The position numbers were made by a program, and so were the translations under genes. Under the pieces are notes generated by a model. The model ran no database searches. It saw only the letters and a list, made by a program, of their open reading frames with translations, and was not told where the DNA came from. A stretch of DNA of 64,000 bases, from contig NZ_JADOTZ010000001.1 of assembly GCF_015751895.1 (NCBI RefSeq), forward strand, positions 1,984,001 through 2,048,000, read 5' to 3'. This document shows, one piece after another, positions 25,882 to 34,968 of this stretch. Origin of the DNA: Zhihengliuella flava (GTDB lineage Bacteria; Actinomycetota; Actinomycetes; Actinomycetales; Micrococcaceae). The first letter of the stretch is position 1, and the number at the start of each line of letters is the position of its first letter.

Positions 25882-25909
25882 GACGACGGCGGTGAGCACC
25901 GCCGTCGTC
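25882..25909 (-). terminator. Hairpin between aceA and aceB
   Basis: A perfect 12-bp stem (GACGACGGCGGT and its complement) with loop GAGC and no U tract. It may act as an attenuator or stabilise the 3' end of an aceA message. Confidence 0.5.
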
Positions 25910-25950
25910 CCGCACCAAAACTGTGGGTGAGCCGGGCAGGGCGCCCGGTG

Positions 25951-27255
25951 TTAGTGGAACTGGCCCTCTTCGGTGGATCCCACCAGGGCGAGCGTGGACG
26001 CTTCGGGGTTGAGCGCCGTGGAGATGGCGTCGAAGTAGCCGGTGCCGACTTCGCGCTGGTGCTTGGTGGCGGTGTAGCCGCGGGCCTCGGAGGCGAATTC
26101 CCGTTCCTGCAGGTCCACGTAGGCGCTCATCCCGTGCCGGGCGTAGCCGTGGGCCAGGTCGAACATCTCGTGGTTCAGGGCATGGAATCCGGCCAGGGTG
26201 ATGAACTGGAACGTAAAGCCCATGGCGCCGAGCTCGCGCTGGAACTTGGCGATGGTGGCCTCGTCCAGGTGCTTGCGCCAATTGAAGCTCGGCGAGCAGT
26301 TGTAGGCGAGCATCTGATCCGGGTGCTCGGCCTTGACCGCCTCGGCGAACTGTCGGGCCAGCTCCAGATCCGGGGTGCCCGTCTCCATCCAGATGAGGTC
26401 GGAGTAGGGGGCGTAGGCCTTGGCGCGGGCGATGCAGGGTTCGATGCCGTTGCGGACCTTGTAGAAGCCCTCCGAGGTGCGCTCGCCGGTGAGGAACTCT
26501 TGGTCCCGCTCGTCGACGTCGGACGTGATGAGGGTGGCGGCCTCCGCGTCGGTGCGGGCGACGATGACGGACGGGGTGCCGGCGACGTCGGCGGCGAGCC
26601 GGGCCGCGTTGAGGGTGCGGATGTGTTGGCCCGTGGGGATGAGCACCTTGCCGCCCAGGTGTCCGCACTTCTTCTCGCTGGCCAGCTGGTCCTCCCAGTG
26701 GATGCCCGCGGCGCCGGCGGCGATCATGGATTTCATGAGCTCGTAGGCGTTGAGCGGGCCGCCGAAGCCGGCCTCGGCGTCGGCGACGATCGGCACTAGC
26801 CAATCCTCGACCGTGCGGGTGCCCTCGGCGTGCTCAATCTGGTCGGCCCGCAGCAGCGCGTTGTTGATGCGGCGGACCACCTGTGGGACGGAGTTGGCCG
26901 GGTAGAGCGACTGATCCGGGTACGTGTGGCCGGAGAGGTTGGCGTCCGCGGCTACCTGCCACCCGGAAAGATAGATGGCGCGCAGGCCGGCCTTGACCTG
27001 CTGGACGGCCTGGTTGCCGGTGAGGGCGCCCAACGCGTTGGTGTAGCCGCCGGAGGGGGCCTCGCTGGTGAGCTGGTCCCAGAGCTTTTCGGCACCGCGG
27101 GTGGCCAGGGTGTGCTCCTCGCGGACGGTGCCCTGGAGCTTGACGACGTCGGCCGCGGTGTAGTCGCGGGTGATGCCGCTCCACCGCGGGTTGGCGGCCC
27201 ATTCCAGTTCCAGCTGTGCGGCGCGGTCGGCAGTGTCCGGGAGGTTCTGGCTCAT
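25951..27255 (-). CDS. aceA: Isocitrate lyase
   Basis: Splits isocitrate into succinate and glyoxylate. The 434-residue protein matches actinobacterial isoform 1. The catalytic loop [13 protein letters not shown] is present, as are [10 protein letters not shown] just before it, [15 protein letters not shown], and the N-terminal [16 protein letters not shown] precedes the ATG by eight bases. The divergent RamB-type gene starts 143 bases upstream, and the gap holds a 5'UTR hairpin (27282-27301). Confidence 0.98.
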   Translation of the reverse strand: MSQNLPDTADRAAQLELEWAANPRWSGITRDYTAADVVKLQGTVREEHTLATRGAEKLWDQLTSEAPSGGYTNALGALTGNQAVQQVKAGLRAIYLSGWQVAADANLSGHTYPDQSLYPANSVPQVVRRINNALLRADQIEHAEGTRTVEDWLVPIVADAEAGFGGPLNAYELMKSMIAAGAAGIHWEDQLASEKKCGHLGGKVLIPTGQHIRTLNAARLAADVAGTPSVIVARTDAEAATLITSDVDERDQEFLTGERTSEGFYKVRNGIEPCIARAKAYAPYSDLIWMETGTPDLELARQFAEAVKAEHPDQMLAYNCSPSFNWRKHLDEATIAKFQRELGAMGFTFQFITLAGFHALNHEMFDLAHGYARHGMSAYVDLQEREFASEARGYTATKHQREVGTGYFDAISTALNPEASTLALVGSTEEGQFH

Positions 27256-27398
27256 CGTGGTGCTCCTTCAGTGACTGGCGTGGAAGACCTCGGCGTCTTC
27301 CGTTGTTTTCGCCGTGCACCACACTTTTCCCGGTCCGCAACCCCAAAAATAGAGGTTTCTGGTGGAAATATTGGCGATTCTTCGCATAAGCTAAAAAT
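27256..27398. promoter_or_regulatory. Divergent control region of aceA and the RamB-type gene
   Basis: This AT-richer gap holds GGAAGAC/GTCTTCC as a 7-bp hairpin (27282-27301) in the aceA leader, an imperfect palindrome AACC...GGTT around AAAAATA near 27339-27358, and TAAGCT (27387-27392) six bases before the ramB GTG. A convincing copy of the corynebacterial RamB box was not seen. Confidence 0.4.
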
Positions 27399-28886
27399 GT
27401 GACTGAATCAACTCCAGAACGCGCGCGGGCCGCCGCGCAGGAACCCCCGGCGGGCAGCGACGAGGTGGACGTCATCGCGCTCGGACGCCGGTTGCGCCAC
27501 GCGCGCAAGGCTGCGGGACTGACGCTGGGCGCGCTGAGCGAGGTGTGCGGCACGGCGCCCAGCCAGCTCAGCCTGATCGAGAACGGCAAGCGGGAGCCCA
27601 AGCTCAGCCTGATCGCGCGCCTCGCCGCGGCCGTGGGCACGACGACGGATGAACTGCTCGGCGCGGAACCGCCCACGCGCCGGGCGGCGCTGGAGATCGA
27701 GCTGGAGCGGGCCCAACGCGGGCCCCTCTACGCATCGCTCGGCCTGCCCCGGGTGCGCGTGTCCTCGCGCCTGCCCAGCGAGGCGCTGGAGTCCTTGGTG
27801 GGGCTCCAGCGCGAGTTGGAGCGGCGGATGGAGGAGCAGGCCGCGACGCCCGAGGAGGCCCGGCGGGCCAATACGGAGCTGCGGGCGGAAATGCGCGCGT
27901 GCAACAACTACTACCCGCAGTTGGAGGCGCAGGCCCAGGAGCTGCTGGACGCCGTCGGCCACCGGGACGGCCCGTTGTCCCACCACGTGGCTGCGGACTT
28001 GGCGGATCACCTCGGCTTCAGCGTGCGGTTTGTGCCCAACCTGCCGCATTCCACGCGTTCGGTCACGGACCTGAAAAAGCGCCGAATTTTCCTCACGCAG
28101 TCCGGTGCGGTGGACCACGACGCCCGCACGGTGCTCCTCCAGGCGCTGGGGCACTACATGTTGGGGCATGAGGCACCCGCCGACTACTCGGAGTTCCTCC
28201 GCCAGCGCGTGTACACCAACTATTTCGCGGCGGCACTGCTCATGCCGCAGCGGCAAACCGTCGATTTTCTGCAGCGGGCCAAGGCCGGGCGGGAACTGGC
28301 CATCGAGGACCTGCGGGACGCGTTCGCCGTCTCCTACGAGTCCGCCGCGCACCGCTTCACCAACCTCGCCACGGAGCACCTAGGCCTCACCACCCACTTT
28401 CAGAAGGTGCACGCCTCCGGCATCATTCACAAGGCGTACGAGAATGACGGGGTGAACTTCCCGGCGGACCACCTGGGTGCCATCGAAGGACAGACCATTT
28501 GCCGGTATTGGACCAGCCGGGCCGTCTTCGACGTGCCGGACAAGTTCCGCGCTTACGAGCAGTACACGGATACTCAGGCCGGCACGTTCTGGTGCACCGC
28601 GCGCACGGAGCGGCACTCGGCCGGGCTGTTCTCCCTGTCCATTGGCGTCCCCTTCCAGCACGTGAAGTGGTTCCGCGGGCGGGACACCAGCGAGCGCTCG
28701 CAATCCCGCTGCCCGGACGAGGACTGCTGCCGGCGCCCACCGGCTGACCTCGCCGCGGCGTGGCAGGGGAAGGCATGGCCGGCCGCGCGTGCGAACACGC
28801 ACCTGCTCGCGGCCATGCCCTCCGGAGCCTTTCCCGGGGTCGACGAGACGGAGATGTACGCCTTCCTCGAGTCTCAGCCGGACTAG
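27399..28886 (+). CDS. ramB: RamB-type regulator of acetate/glyoxylate metabolism
   Basis: The 495-residue protein has the architecture of the short-chain fatty acyl/RamB regulators: an XRE helix-turn-helix (about 27-82, LRHARKAAGLTLGALSEVCG, then APSQLSLIENGKREPKLSLI), a helical linker, an IrrE/ImmA-like domain lacking a clear HExxH (LLQALGHYMLGHEAP), and a Cys-containing C-terminal domain (SQSRCPDEDCCRRPP). RamB represses aceA/aceB in Corynebacterium; here the gene is divergent from aceA, which supports the same role. The GTG has no Shine-Dalgarno and follows TAAGCT by six bases, so it is probably leaderless. Its TAG shares the tetranucleotide CTAG with the katE stop on the other strand. 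Confidence 0.88.
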   Translation: MTESTPERARAAAQEPPAGSDEVDVIALGRRLRHARKAAGLTLGALSEVCGTAPSQLSLIENGKREPKLSLIARLAAAVGTTTDELLGAEPPTRRAALEIELERAQRGPLYASLGLPRVRVSSRLPSEALESLVGLQRELERRMEEQAATPEEARRANTELRAEMRACNNYYPQLEAQAQELLDAVGHRDGPLSHHVAADLADHLGFSVRFVPNLPHSTRSVTDLKKRRIFLTQSGAVDHDARTVLLQALGHYMLGHEAPADYSEFLRQRVYTNYFAAALLMPQRQTVDFLQRAKAGRELAIEDLRDAFAVSYESAAHRFTNLATEHLGLTTHFQKVHASGIIHKAYENDGVNFPADHLGAIEGQTICRYWTSRAVFDVPDKFRAYEQYTDTQAGTFWCTARTERHSAGLFSLSIGVPFQHVKWFRGRDTSERSQSRCPDEDCCRRPPADLAAAWQGKAWPAARANTHLLAAMPSGAFPGVDETEMYAFLESQPD

Positions 28887-30985
28887 CTGGCCGCCGCGGG
28901 GGAGTCGAACCTCTCCCAGACGCGGTGCTGGGCTACGAGCCCGCTGATCTGTCCGATCGCCTCCGCCACGTCGCAGTGGAGCAGGCCCGGGCCGTCCGCG
29001 GGGAGCCCGGCCGCGCCGAACGTCTCGGCCGACGGGCCGGCCAGGGCGATCGGCTTGGCCTGCCGGTAAGTCTCCTGCAGCAGGAGCACGAGGCGGGGAT
29101 CCAACCCCTCGCCCGGCTTCGGGGTGCCCGCCTTGCCGTCGAGGTCCGGGTGTGCGTCCGGCCCGGCCGCGGGCGCGGCCGCCAACACGACGGCGTCGAA
29201 CTCCACCGAGCGGGCCGTGAGGAAGGTGGCCCCGACGGCGGAACCATCGGCGAGTTCGCCCCCGGTCGGTGCGACGAACACGGGGCTCATCCCCGCGTCC
29301 TCGACGTCGCTGGCCAGCCGCTGGAGCGTCTCGGCCGGCGTCGAGCGCTCGACCACAAGACCCACGGACCGGCCGGAGACCGGCCACGTGCCGCCCACCT
29401 GGGACAGCGCGGCGCTCGTCTCCACGTCGGGAACTTCGCGGTCCGGCTGGGGCGCCTCCAAGCCCAACGCCTCCGCGACGCCGCGGCACAGGTCGGCGTC
29501 GATGTTGGCCAGGGCTTGCAGCTGCCGCGCCCGAATCGCCGGATCCGTGCACTTGCCCAGCTCGAAGGAGTAGGCCTGCTGCACGTGGAGCTGCTCCCGG
29601 CCGGTCAGGCTCCGGTAGAACAGGCGTGCCTGCGAGAAGTGATCGTCAAAGCTCTGCGCCTGACGGCGCTCCTTGGCGGAGGCGGCGATCGGCTCCGGCA
29701 CGTCGATGAACGCCGTGGCGTCGTTACCCTCGCCCGCCATGAACGGGCAGCCGCCGTCCACCGAGTTCGGGTGGTACGGGGCCTTGCCCTCATGAATCCG
29801 GTGCTGATGGAGGCCGTCCCGCTGCATGTCATTGACCGGGGAGTGCGGCTGATTGATGGGCAACTGGGAGAAGTTGGGGCCGCCGAGCCGGGTGATCTGC
29901 GTGTCGATGTAGGAGAAGAGGCGCGCCGCCAGCAGGGCGTCATTCGTGACGTCGATGCCGGGAACCAGATGGCCGGGATGGAAGGCCACCTGCTCGGTTT
30001 CAGCAAAGTAGTTGCTGGGATTCCGGTTGAGGGTCATCTTGCCGATGGGTTCCACCGGGGCGAGCTCCTCGGGCACGAACTTGGTGGGGTCCAAGAGGTC
30101 GATGCCCGCGAACATCTGCTCCTCGGTATCGGGGAAGACCTGCACGCCGAGCTCCCACTCCGGGTAGGCCCCGGCCTCGATGGCCGCGGCCAGGTCCCGG
30201 CGGTGGAAGTCTGGGTCCGCCCCGTTGATCATCAGCGCCTCTTCCCACGTCAGCGAGTGGACGCCGAGGGCTGGCTTCCAGTGGAACTTGATCAAGCAGC
30301 TCTCACCCTCGGCGTCGACGAACCGGAAGGTGTGCACGCCGAAGCCCTCCATCATCCGGTAGGAGCGGGGGATGCCGCGATCGCTCATATTCCACATCGT
30401 GTGGGCCTGCGCCTCCGTGTGGAGGGAAACGAAGTCCCAGAACGTGTTGTGCGCGCTCTGGCCCTGAGGGATCTCCAGGTCCGGTTCCGGCTTGACCGCG
30501 TGGACCACGTCGGGGAACTTGATGCCGTCCTGGATGAAGAACACCGGGATGTTGTTGCCGACCAGGTCGAAGACGCCCTCCGACGTATAGAACTTGGTGG
30601 CGAAGCCGCGGGTGTCACGGACGGTGTCGGCGGACCCGCGCGAGCCGGCCACCGTGGAGAACCGCACGAAGACGGGGGTCTCGACGTCCTTCTGCAGGAA
30701 GGCCGCGTTGGTCAGCCGGGACGCGGTGCCGTAGCCCGTAAACGTTCCGTGGGCGCCGGCACCGCGGGCGTGCACCGCGCGCTCGGGGATGCGCTCGTGA
30801 TCGAAGTGGGTGATCTTTTCCCGCAAGTGATGGTCCTGCAGGAGCACCGGTCCGCGAGGACCGGCTTTGAGGGACTTATTCGTCTCCCGCAGCGGTACTC
30901 CCTGGCTGGTGGTGAGGACTTCGCTGCGTTGCGGTTGTGCGTCGGCGCCGCCGGCGCGTGGTGCCTGGTGTGGTTCCGTGCTCAT
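28883..30985 (-). CDS. katE: Large-subunit catalase (clade 2, HPII type)
   Basis: Decomposes hydrogen peroxide. The 700-residue protein has the catalytic His72 ([18 protein letters not shown]), the distal Asn pair at 144-145 ([17 protein letters not shown]), and the haem-ligand Tyr in [20 protein letters not shown] (about residue 358). A C-terminal flavodoxin-like domain of about 150 residues ([20 protein letters not shown] onward) is typical of large catalases. AGGAGG precedes ATG 30985; the frame is open further up but that part crosses the promoter. It converges on ramB with overlapping stop codons. Confidence 0.96.
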   Translation of the reverse strand: MSTEPHQAPRAGGADAQPQRSEVLTTSQGVPLRETNKSLKAGPRGPVLLQDHHLREKITHFDHERIPERAVHARGAGAHGTFTGYGTASRLTNAAFLQKDVETPVFVRFSTVAGSRGSADTVRDTRGFATKFYTSEGVFDLVGNNIPVFFIQDGIKFPDVVHAVKPEPDLEIPQGQSAHNTFWDFVSLHTEAQAHTMWNMSDRGIPRSYRMMEGFGVHTFRFVDAEGESCLIKFHWKPALGVHSLTWEEALMINGADPDFHRRDLAAAIEAGAYPEWELGVQVFPDTEEQMFAGIDLLDPTKFVPEELAPVEPIGKMTLNRNPSNYFAETEQVAFHPGHLVPGIDVTNDALLAARLFSYIDTQITRLGGPNFSQLPINQPHSPVNDMQRDGLHQHRIHEGKAPYHPNSVDGGCPFMAGEGNDATAFIDVPEPIAASAKERRQAQSFDDHFSQARLFYRSLTGREQLHVQQAYSFELGKCTDPAIRARQLQALANIDADLCRGVAEALGLEAPQPDREVPDVETSAALSQVGGTWPVSGRSVGLVVERSTPAETLQRLASDVEDAGMSPVFVAPTGGELADGSAVGATFLTARSVEFDAVVLAAAPAAGPDAHPDLDGKAGTPKPGEGLDPRLVLLLQETYRQAKPIALAGPSAETFGAAGLPADGPGLLHCDVAEAIGQISGLVAQHRVWERFDSPAAAS

Positions 30986-31027
30986 GGTGTTCCTCCTGAT
31001 CAGGACGACCGTGGGGCTGGTAGGGCC

Positions 31028-31055
31028 AGCGTAGTTCGCTGCGCAGTGGTGACAA
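31028..31055 (-). promoter_or_regulatory. Candidate katE promoter
   Basis: TTGTCA (31055-31050) and TACGCT (31033-31028) are separated by 16 bases, about 45 bases before the katE ATG. Confidence 0.5.
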
Positions 31056-31178
31056 GGGGATGGTTCCTTGGAATGTGCTGTGAGGAGGTGGTGCGGGAAC
31101 GATTTGCGTGGCTGACGAGTTTTTAAAGCAACAGACGAGGCGCCGCCGGCGCCAGGTTCGACGACGAGGAGGCCACCC

Positions 31179-32000
31179 GTGGCGATGTTCGACAAGCTAA
31201 TCCGCAAGGGCAAGCAGATGGCGGGGGACTACGTCCGCGAGCAGCTGAGCCAGCGCAGCGCCGGTCAGGGGGCCCAGCCGCGTGCCGGGGGCGCGTCCGG
31301 TCCGTGGTCATCCCAGCCCGAACGGCCGCAACCCGGCGTCCCGGGTGGGGCGGACGGCCAGGTGCGTCAGCCGGCGTCGTCTCCGCAGGGCGACCCGGTA
31401 GCGGCCCGGGGTGCCAGCAGCGAGGATCAGGCCGCGATCGCCAAGTACAAATACATGTTGAAGACGGCGCCGCCGGAGGACATGGAGCGGGCGCACCGGG
31501 AGGCCTTCGAGCGCCTTACGCCGGAACAGCGCCGGCTGCTGCAGCAGGAACTCTCCGGCGAGTTGCCGGACGCCGAGCGCCCGGCCACGGACCAGCCGCA
31601 GGATTTGGCCCGGGCCGCCACGCGCGCCGAGGTGTCCCGTCCCGGGTTTATGGAGAAGATCCTGGGCGGCGGAGCGGGCCGTGCCGGCAAGGGCGGTCTG
31701 GCCGCTGGCGCGATGGGCGGCCTGGGCGCGGGCCTGCTGGGCGGCGTCGCCGGTGCGTTCATCGGCACCGCGATCGCCGGGCCACTCTTGGACGGCTTTT
31801 CCGGTCTCGGTGAGGGCCTCTCCGGCGCGGCCGAGGGGCTGTCCGACGGCGTGGCCGGCGCTGGCGAAGAACTCTCAGCGGCCGGTGAAGGCCTCATGGG
31901 GGAGTCGGAAGGACTGCTGGGCGGGCTATTCGGCGGCGATGGCGGCGGCTTCGGCGGGTTCGGTGGCGACGGCGGAGGGTTCGGGGACTTCGAGCTCTAG
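31179..32000 (+). CDS. Gly-rich hypothetical protein, actinobacterial family
   Basis: The 273-residue protein has three parts: a basic N-terminus with Pro/Gln/Gly-rich linker, a conserved-looking helical block (about 85-150, AIAKYKYMLKTAPPEDMERA and AFERLTPEQRRLLQQEL, then LARAATRAEVSRPGFMEKIL), and a Gly-rich C-terminus with one hydrophobic helix (GGLGAGLLGGVAGAFIGTAI). Similar actinobacterial proteins are often labelled cation-transporting ATPase, but no P-type ATPase motif is present and I do not adopt that name. GAGGAGG precedes the GTG at 31179; an ATG lies two codons on. It is divergent from katE. Confidence 0.7.
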   Translation: MAMFDKLIRKGKQMAGDYVREQLSQRSAGQGAQPRAGGASGPWSSQPERPQPGVPGGADGQVRQPASSPQGDPVAARGASSEDQAAIAKYKYMLKTAPPEDMERAHREAFERLTPEQRRLLQQELSGELPDAERPATDQPQDLARAATRAEVSRPGFMEKILGGGAGRAGKGGLAAGAMGGLGAGLLGGVAGAFIGTAIAGPLLDGFSGLGEGLSGAAEGLSDGVAGAGEELSAAGEGLMGESEGLLGGLFGGDGGGFGGFGGDGGGFGDFEL

Positions 32001-32032
32001 GGCTGGTTGAGCGCTGCGGGCGCCGCGGCCGC

Positions 32033-33010
32033 CTACGGCGTGACGCCCGAGCGCGGAGAGCCGCTGGCCTCCGCTCCCAGCGCCTCGGCCGCCAGCGCCA
32101 GCACCGCCTCGGCGCGTGGCGTCAGGCGGACCGTCTCCGGCCAGATGGCCACGACGGACGTCTGACCCACGCGCGGGAGAATCGGCCGGATCGCAAAGGG
32201 GCGTCCCTCGAGGCTGTAGTCGTGCTCGCGCGGGCGGGACATTTGGACGGTGTAGCCGACGCCGCGGGCCACCAGCTCGCGCGCCAGAATCATTTGGGGG
32301 ACGGCTAAGGCCACGTGCGGGCGCAGGCCCTGGGCCTCAAACGCGGACAGCACCGTGGCCGTGCTCGGGTTGGTCTCATAGAGCGTCAGCTCTTCGTCCG
32401 CGAGGTCCGTCAAGGACACCGAGCGCCGGGTGGCGAGCGGATGGTCAATGGGTAGCACGGCCTCGAGCTGCGTGGAATACAGGTGGCGGCGGGCTAGGCC
32501 GTGGGGGAGCTGGAGGTCGTAGGCCAGCACGGCGTCGAGGTGCCCCGAGTTGAGCCGCGGCAACAGCTCGTCGTGCGTGCCCGCCGTGACCTGCAGGTCG
32601 AGCTCCGGGTGCTGGGCCCGGGCCTCGCTCAGGATGGGCGGCAGCAGATGCGGGGCCAGTGACGCGAAGCACCCGAGGTGGACCGGGCCGCGCAGAGACT
32701 GCCCGGCGCGTGAGGGATCCAGCGTGAGCTCATCGGTCGCCCGCAGGATCTCCTTGGCTTGGCGGGCGAAGTGCCGGCCCGCAGGGGTGAGTCGCAATCC
32801 CTGGCCCTTGCGCCGGACGCACAGCTGATCGCCCACCAGATGCTCCACCTGCGTGATGGCTTGGGATAGGGCCGATTCTGAGATGCGCAGGGCCGCCGAC
32901 GCGGAGGACAGGGTGGCGTGCTCCGGCAGCACACTCATCATTTCCAGCTGGCGAATGGACACCCGACGGTGACCGACCGTTCGGTTGCGTCCCTGCGAGT
33001 TCTCCGGCAT
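32033..33010 (-). CDS. LysR-family transcriptional regulator
   Basis: The 325-residue protein has the LysR winged helix at about 17-76 (SASAALRISESALSQAITQV, then RRKGQGLRLTPAG) and a two-lobed effector domain (PVHLGCFASLAPHLLPPIL onward). GGAGG precedes the ATG. It is divergent from the MHS-family transporter, and the 176-base gap holds the palindrome CTGCA-ATAA-TGCAG (33104-33117). The usual LysR arrangement suggests it controls that transporter. Confidence 0.9.
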   Translation of the reverse strand: MPENSQGRNRTVGHRRVSIRQLEMMSVLPEHATLSSASAALRISESALSQAITQVEHLVGDQLCVRRKGQGLRLTPAGRHFARQAKEILRATDELTLDPSRAGQSLRGPVHLGCFASLAPHLLPPILSEARAQHPELDLQVTAGTHDELLPRLNSGHLDAVLAYDLQLPHGLARRHLYSTQLEAVLPIDHPLATRRSVSLTDLADEELTLYETNPSTATVLSAFEAQGLRPHVALAVPQMILARELVARGVGYTVQMSRPREHDYSLEGRPFAIRPILPRVGQTSVVAIWPETVRLTPRAEAVLALAAEALGAEASGSPRSGVTP

Positions 33011-33103
33011 CCGGAACCTCCACTTCAGTTGAACTTCAATGATTTGCCACTTCTATCCAATTTACCCGAGGTGGTGAGGTGTGCCACACTCTACTGTGAC
33101 GCA

Positions 33104-33117
33104 CTGCAATAATGCAG
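33104..33117. promoter_or_regulatory. Candidate LysR operator
   Basis: CTGCA, ATAA, TGCAG form a perfect 14-bp palindrome 70 bases before the transporter start, in an AT-richer divergent gap. LysR proteins commonly bind such short dyads. Confidence 0.45.
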
Positions 33118-33186
33118 TTCACATTCATCACTTGAGATCGTCGAAGACGACGGCGGGGGCGATGGTTCGCCGCCGAGGAGTACACC

Positions 33187-34566
33187 GTGAAAACCCAAAA
33201 GCACCATTCCGAGAAGGCGAACCAGCGCCGCGTGGCGATGGCCACCCTCGTGGGTACCACCGTTGAGTGGTACGACTACTTCATCTACGCCATGGCCGCC
33301 GGCCTGGTGTTCTCGCAGGCCTTCTTCGAGCCGGTCGGCTCCGAGCTCAGCCTGCTGATTTCCTTCGCCTCCGTGGGCATTAGCTTCCTCTTCCGCCCGC
33401 TCGGCGCCTTCCTCGCCGGCCACTACGGTGACAAGATTGGCCGCCGCGCCATGCTGGTGCTGACGCTGGTCCTCATGGGTGGCGCCACCACCGCCGTCGG
33501 CCTCCTGCCGACCTACCAGGAAGCCGGCATCATCGCGCCGATCATCCTGCTGCTCCTGCGCATCCTGCAGGGCCTGTCCGCCGGTGGCGAGTGGGGCGGC
33601 GCCGTCCTCATGGCCGTCGAGCACGCCCCGAACAACCGCCGTGGCCGCGCCGGTGCCTTCCCGCAGCTGGGTGCGCCGCTGGGCCTCGTGATGGCCTCCG
33701 GCATGATGGCCCTCATGTCCGGCGTGATCGCCCCGGGTGATGCCTTCGCCGAGTGGGGCTGGCGCATCCCCTTCCTGTTCTCCTTTGTCCTGATCATCCT
33801 TGGCTACATCGTCCGCCGCGCGGTCGACGAGTCCCCGGTGTTCCAGGAGATCGCGGAGAAGAAGCAGCAGTCCTCCGTCCCGGTCATCACGCTGTTCCGC
33901 AAGCACGCCCCGCTGGTCATCGTGGCCGCCCTGGTCTTCGCCGCCTGCAACGCCGCCGGCTACATGGCCACCGGCGGATTCATCCAGAACTACGCCGTCG
34001 AGAGCGTGGGGCTGGACCGCACGGACGTCCTCAACGCGGTGACCTATGGTGCCGTGATCTGGGCCGCTGCGACGTACGTGACCGCGGTTGCCTCCGACCG
34101 TTGGGGCCGCGTCCGCGTGTACCAGATTGGCCACGTGGTGCTGGCGCTGACCATCTTCCCGCTGTTCTGGCTGCTCAACACCGGCCAGATTGAGATGTTC
34201 TACCTGGGCCTGACCCTGTTCGCGCTGGGCCTCGGCGGAACCTACGGTCCGCAGGCAGCCCTCTATTCGGAGATGTTCCCCGCCTCGATCCGCTTCTCCG
34301 GCGTGTCCATCTCCTACGCGATCGGCTCCATCATCGGTGGCGCGTTCGCGCCGACGATTGCCGCCTTCTTGGTGCAGCAAACCGGTACGACGACGTCGGT
34401 TTCCTTCTACCTGTTGGCTCTGACGGTGGTCTCGCTGGTGGCCGTCTCCCTCATTCGGGACCGCAGCGGGCTCAACCTGTCCATCAACAACGAGGCCGAG
34501 CAGGCGGTGGGCGCCCTCGTCACGGACAAGCGCCCCATCCCGGCCCCGGTCAAGGAAACGGTCTAA
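33187..34566 (+). CDS. MFS transporter, metabolite:H+ symporter (MHS) family
   Basis: The 459-residue, 12-helix protein opens with the MHS signature GTTVEWYDYFIYAMAAGLVF and carries GHYGDKIGRRAMLVLTLVLM between helices 2 and 3, RILQGLSAGGEWGGAVLMAV in helix 4, and ASDRWGRVRVYQIG. Relatives carry citrate, proline/betaine, shikimate, alpha-ketoglutarate or aromatic acids; the sequence does not choose among them. GAGGAG precedes the GTG. A strong hairpin (34592-34634) follows. Confidence 0.92.
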   Translation: MKTQKHHSEKANQRRVAMATLVGTTVEWYDYFIYAMAAGLVFSQAFFEPVGSELSLLISFASVGISFLFRPLGAFLAGHYGDKIGRRAMLVLTLVLMGGATTAVGLLPTYQEAGIIAPIILLLLRILQGLSAGGEWGGAVLMAVEHAPNNRRGRAGAFPQLGAPLGLVMASGMMALMSGVIAPGDAFAEWGWRIPFLFSFVLIILGYIVRRAVDESPVFQEIAEKKQQSSVPVITLFRKHAPLVIVAALVFAACNAAGYMATGGFIQNYAVESVGLDRTDVLNAVTYGAVIWAAATYVTAVASDRWGRVRVYQIGHVVLALTIFPLFWLLNTGQIEMFYLGLTLFALGLGGTYGPQAALYSEMFPASIRFSGVSISYAIGSIIGGAFAPTIAAFLVQQTGTTTSVSFYLLALTVVSLVAVSLIRDRSGLNLSINNEAEQAVGALVTDKRPIPAPVKETV

Positions 34567-34591
34567 CGTTCGGGAAAGTCACGCTCCACTC

Positions 34592-34634
34592 ACGCGTCCG
34601 CGAGTCCAGCTTGGTGCTGGGCTCGCGGACGCGT
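34592..34634 (+). terminator. Terminator after the MHS transporter
   Basis: A perfect 13-bp stem (ACGCGTCCGCGAG and its complement) with an inner CCAGC/GCTGG pairing, 26 bases after the stop. Confidence 0.82.
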
Positions 34635-34735
34635 TATAGGGTCAGGGGCGTGGGTGGCGGCATTCTCACGGGACGGCGCCTCAACATAGGGTGGGGCGCA
34701 ACCGGTACCCCCGTCAGGAACAGCGCAAGGAGAAC

Positions 34736-34960
34736 ATGGTGGCGAAGAAGAAGAGCTTCTCAGAACTGACCAATAGCGAAAAGTGGCGCGTGATCGTCCT
34801 CGGCACGGCGCAGGTGGCCCTGCAGTTTGTGGCGCTGAAGGACTTGGCCGAGCGCCCGCAGTCGGAGGTCCGCGGGCCGAAGGCGGCGTGGGTGGCCGGT
34901 AGCTTCCTGAACTTTATTGGCCCGCTGGCCTACTTGGTGGCCGGCCGCATTAAGCGCTAG
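34736..34960 (+). CDS. Small PLDc_N-like membrane protein
   Basis: A 74-residue protein, start ATG 34736 with AAGGAG three bases upstream. After a Lys-rich N-terminus there are two short hydrophobic segments (WRVIVLGTAQVALQFVALKD and AWVAGSFLNFIGPLAYLVAG) joined by a polar turn; FIGPLAYLVAGR is the end motif of the PLDc_N domain, a small two-helix module. Its role is unknown. It converges on the LacI gene across eight bases. Confidence 0.75.
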   Translation: MVAKKKSFSELTNSEKWRVIVLGTAQVALQFVALKDLAERPQSEVRGPKAAWVAGSFLNFIGPLAYLVAGRIKR

Positions 34961-34968
34961 GACCGCCC

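Noticed and set aside
28760-31126. 788-codon open frame on the plus strand opposite the catalase gene
   Set aside because: Antisense to katE, translation without motifs.
31179-32000. Cation-transporting ATPase name for the Gly-rich protein
   Set aside because: No DKTG phosphorylation motif, no P-type core and only one hydrophobic helix.
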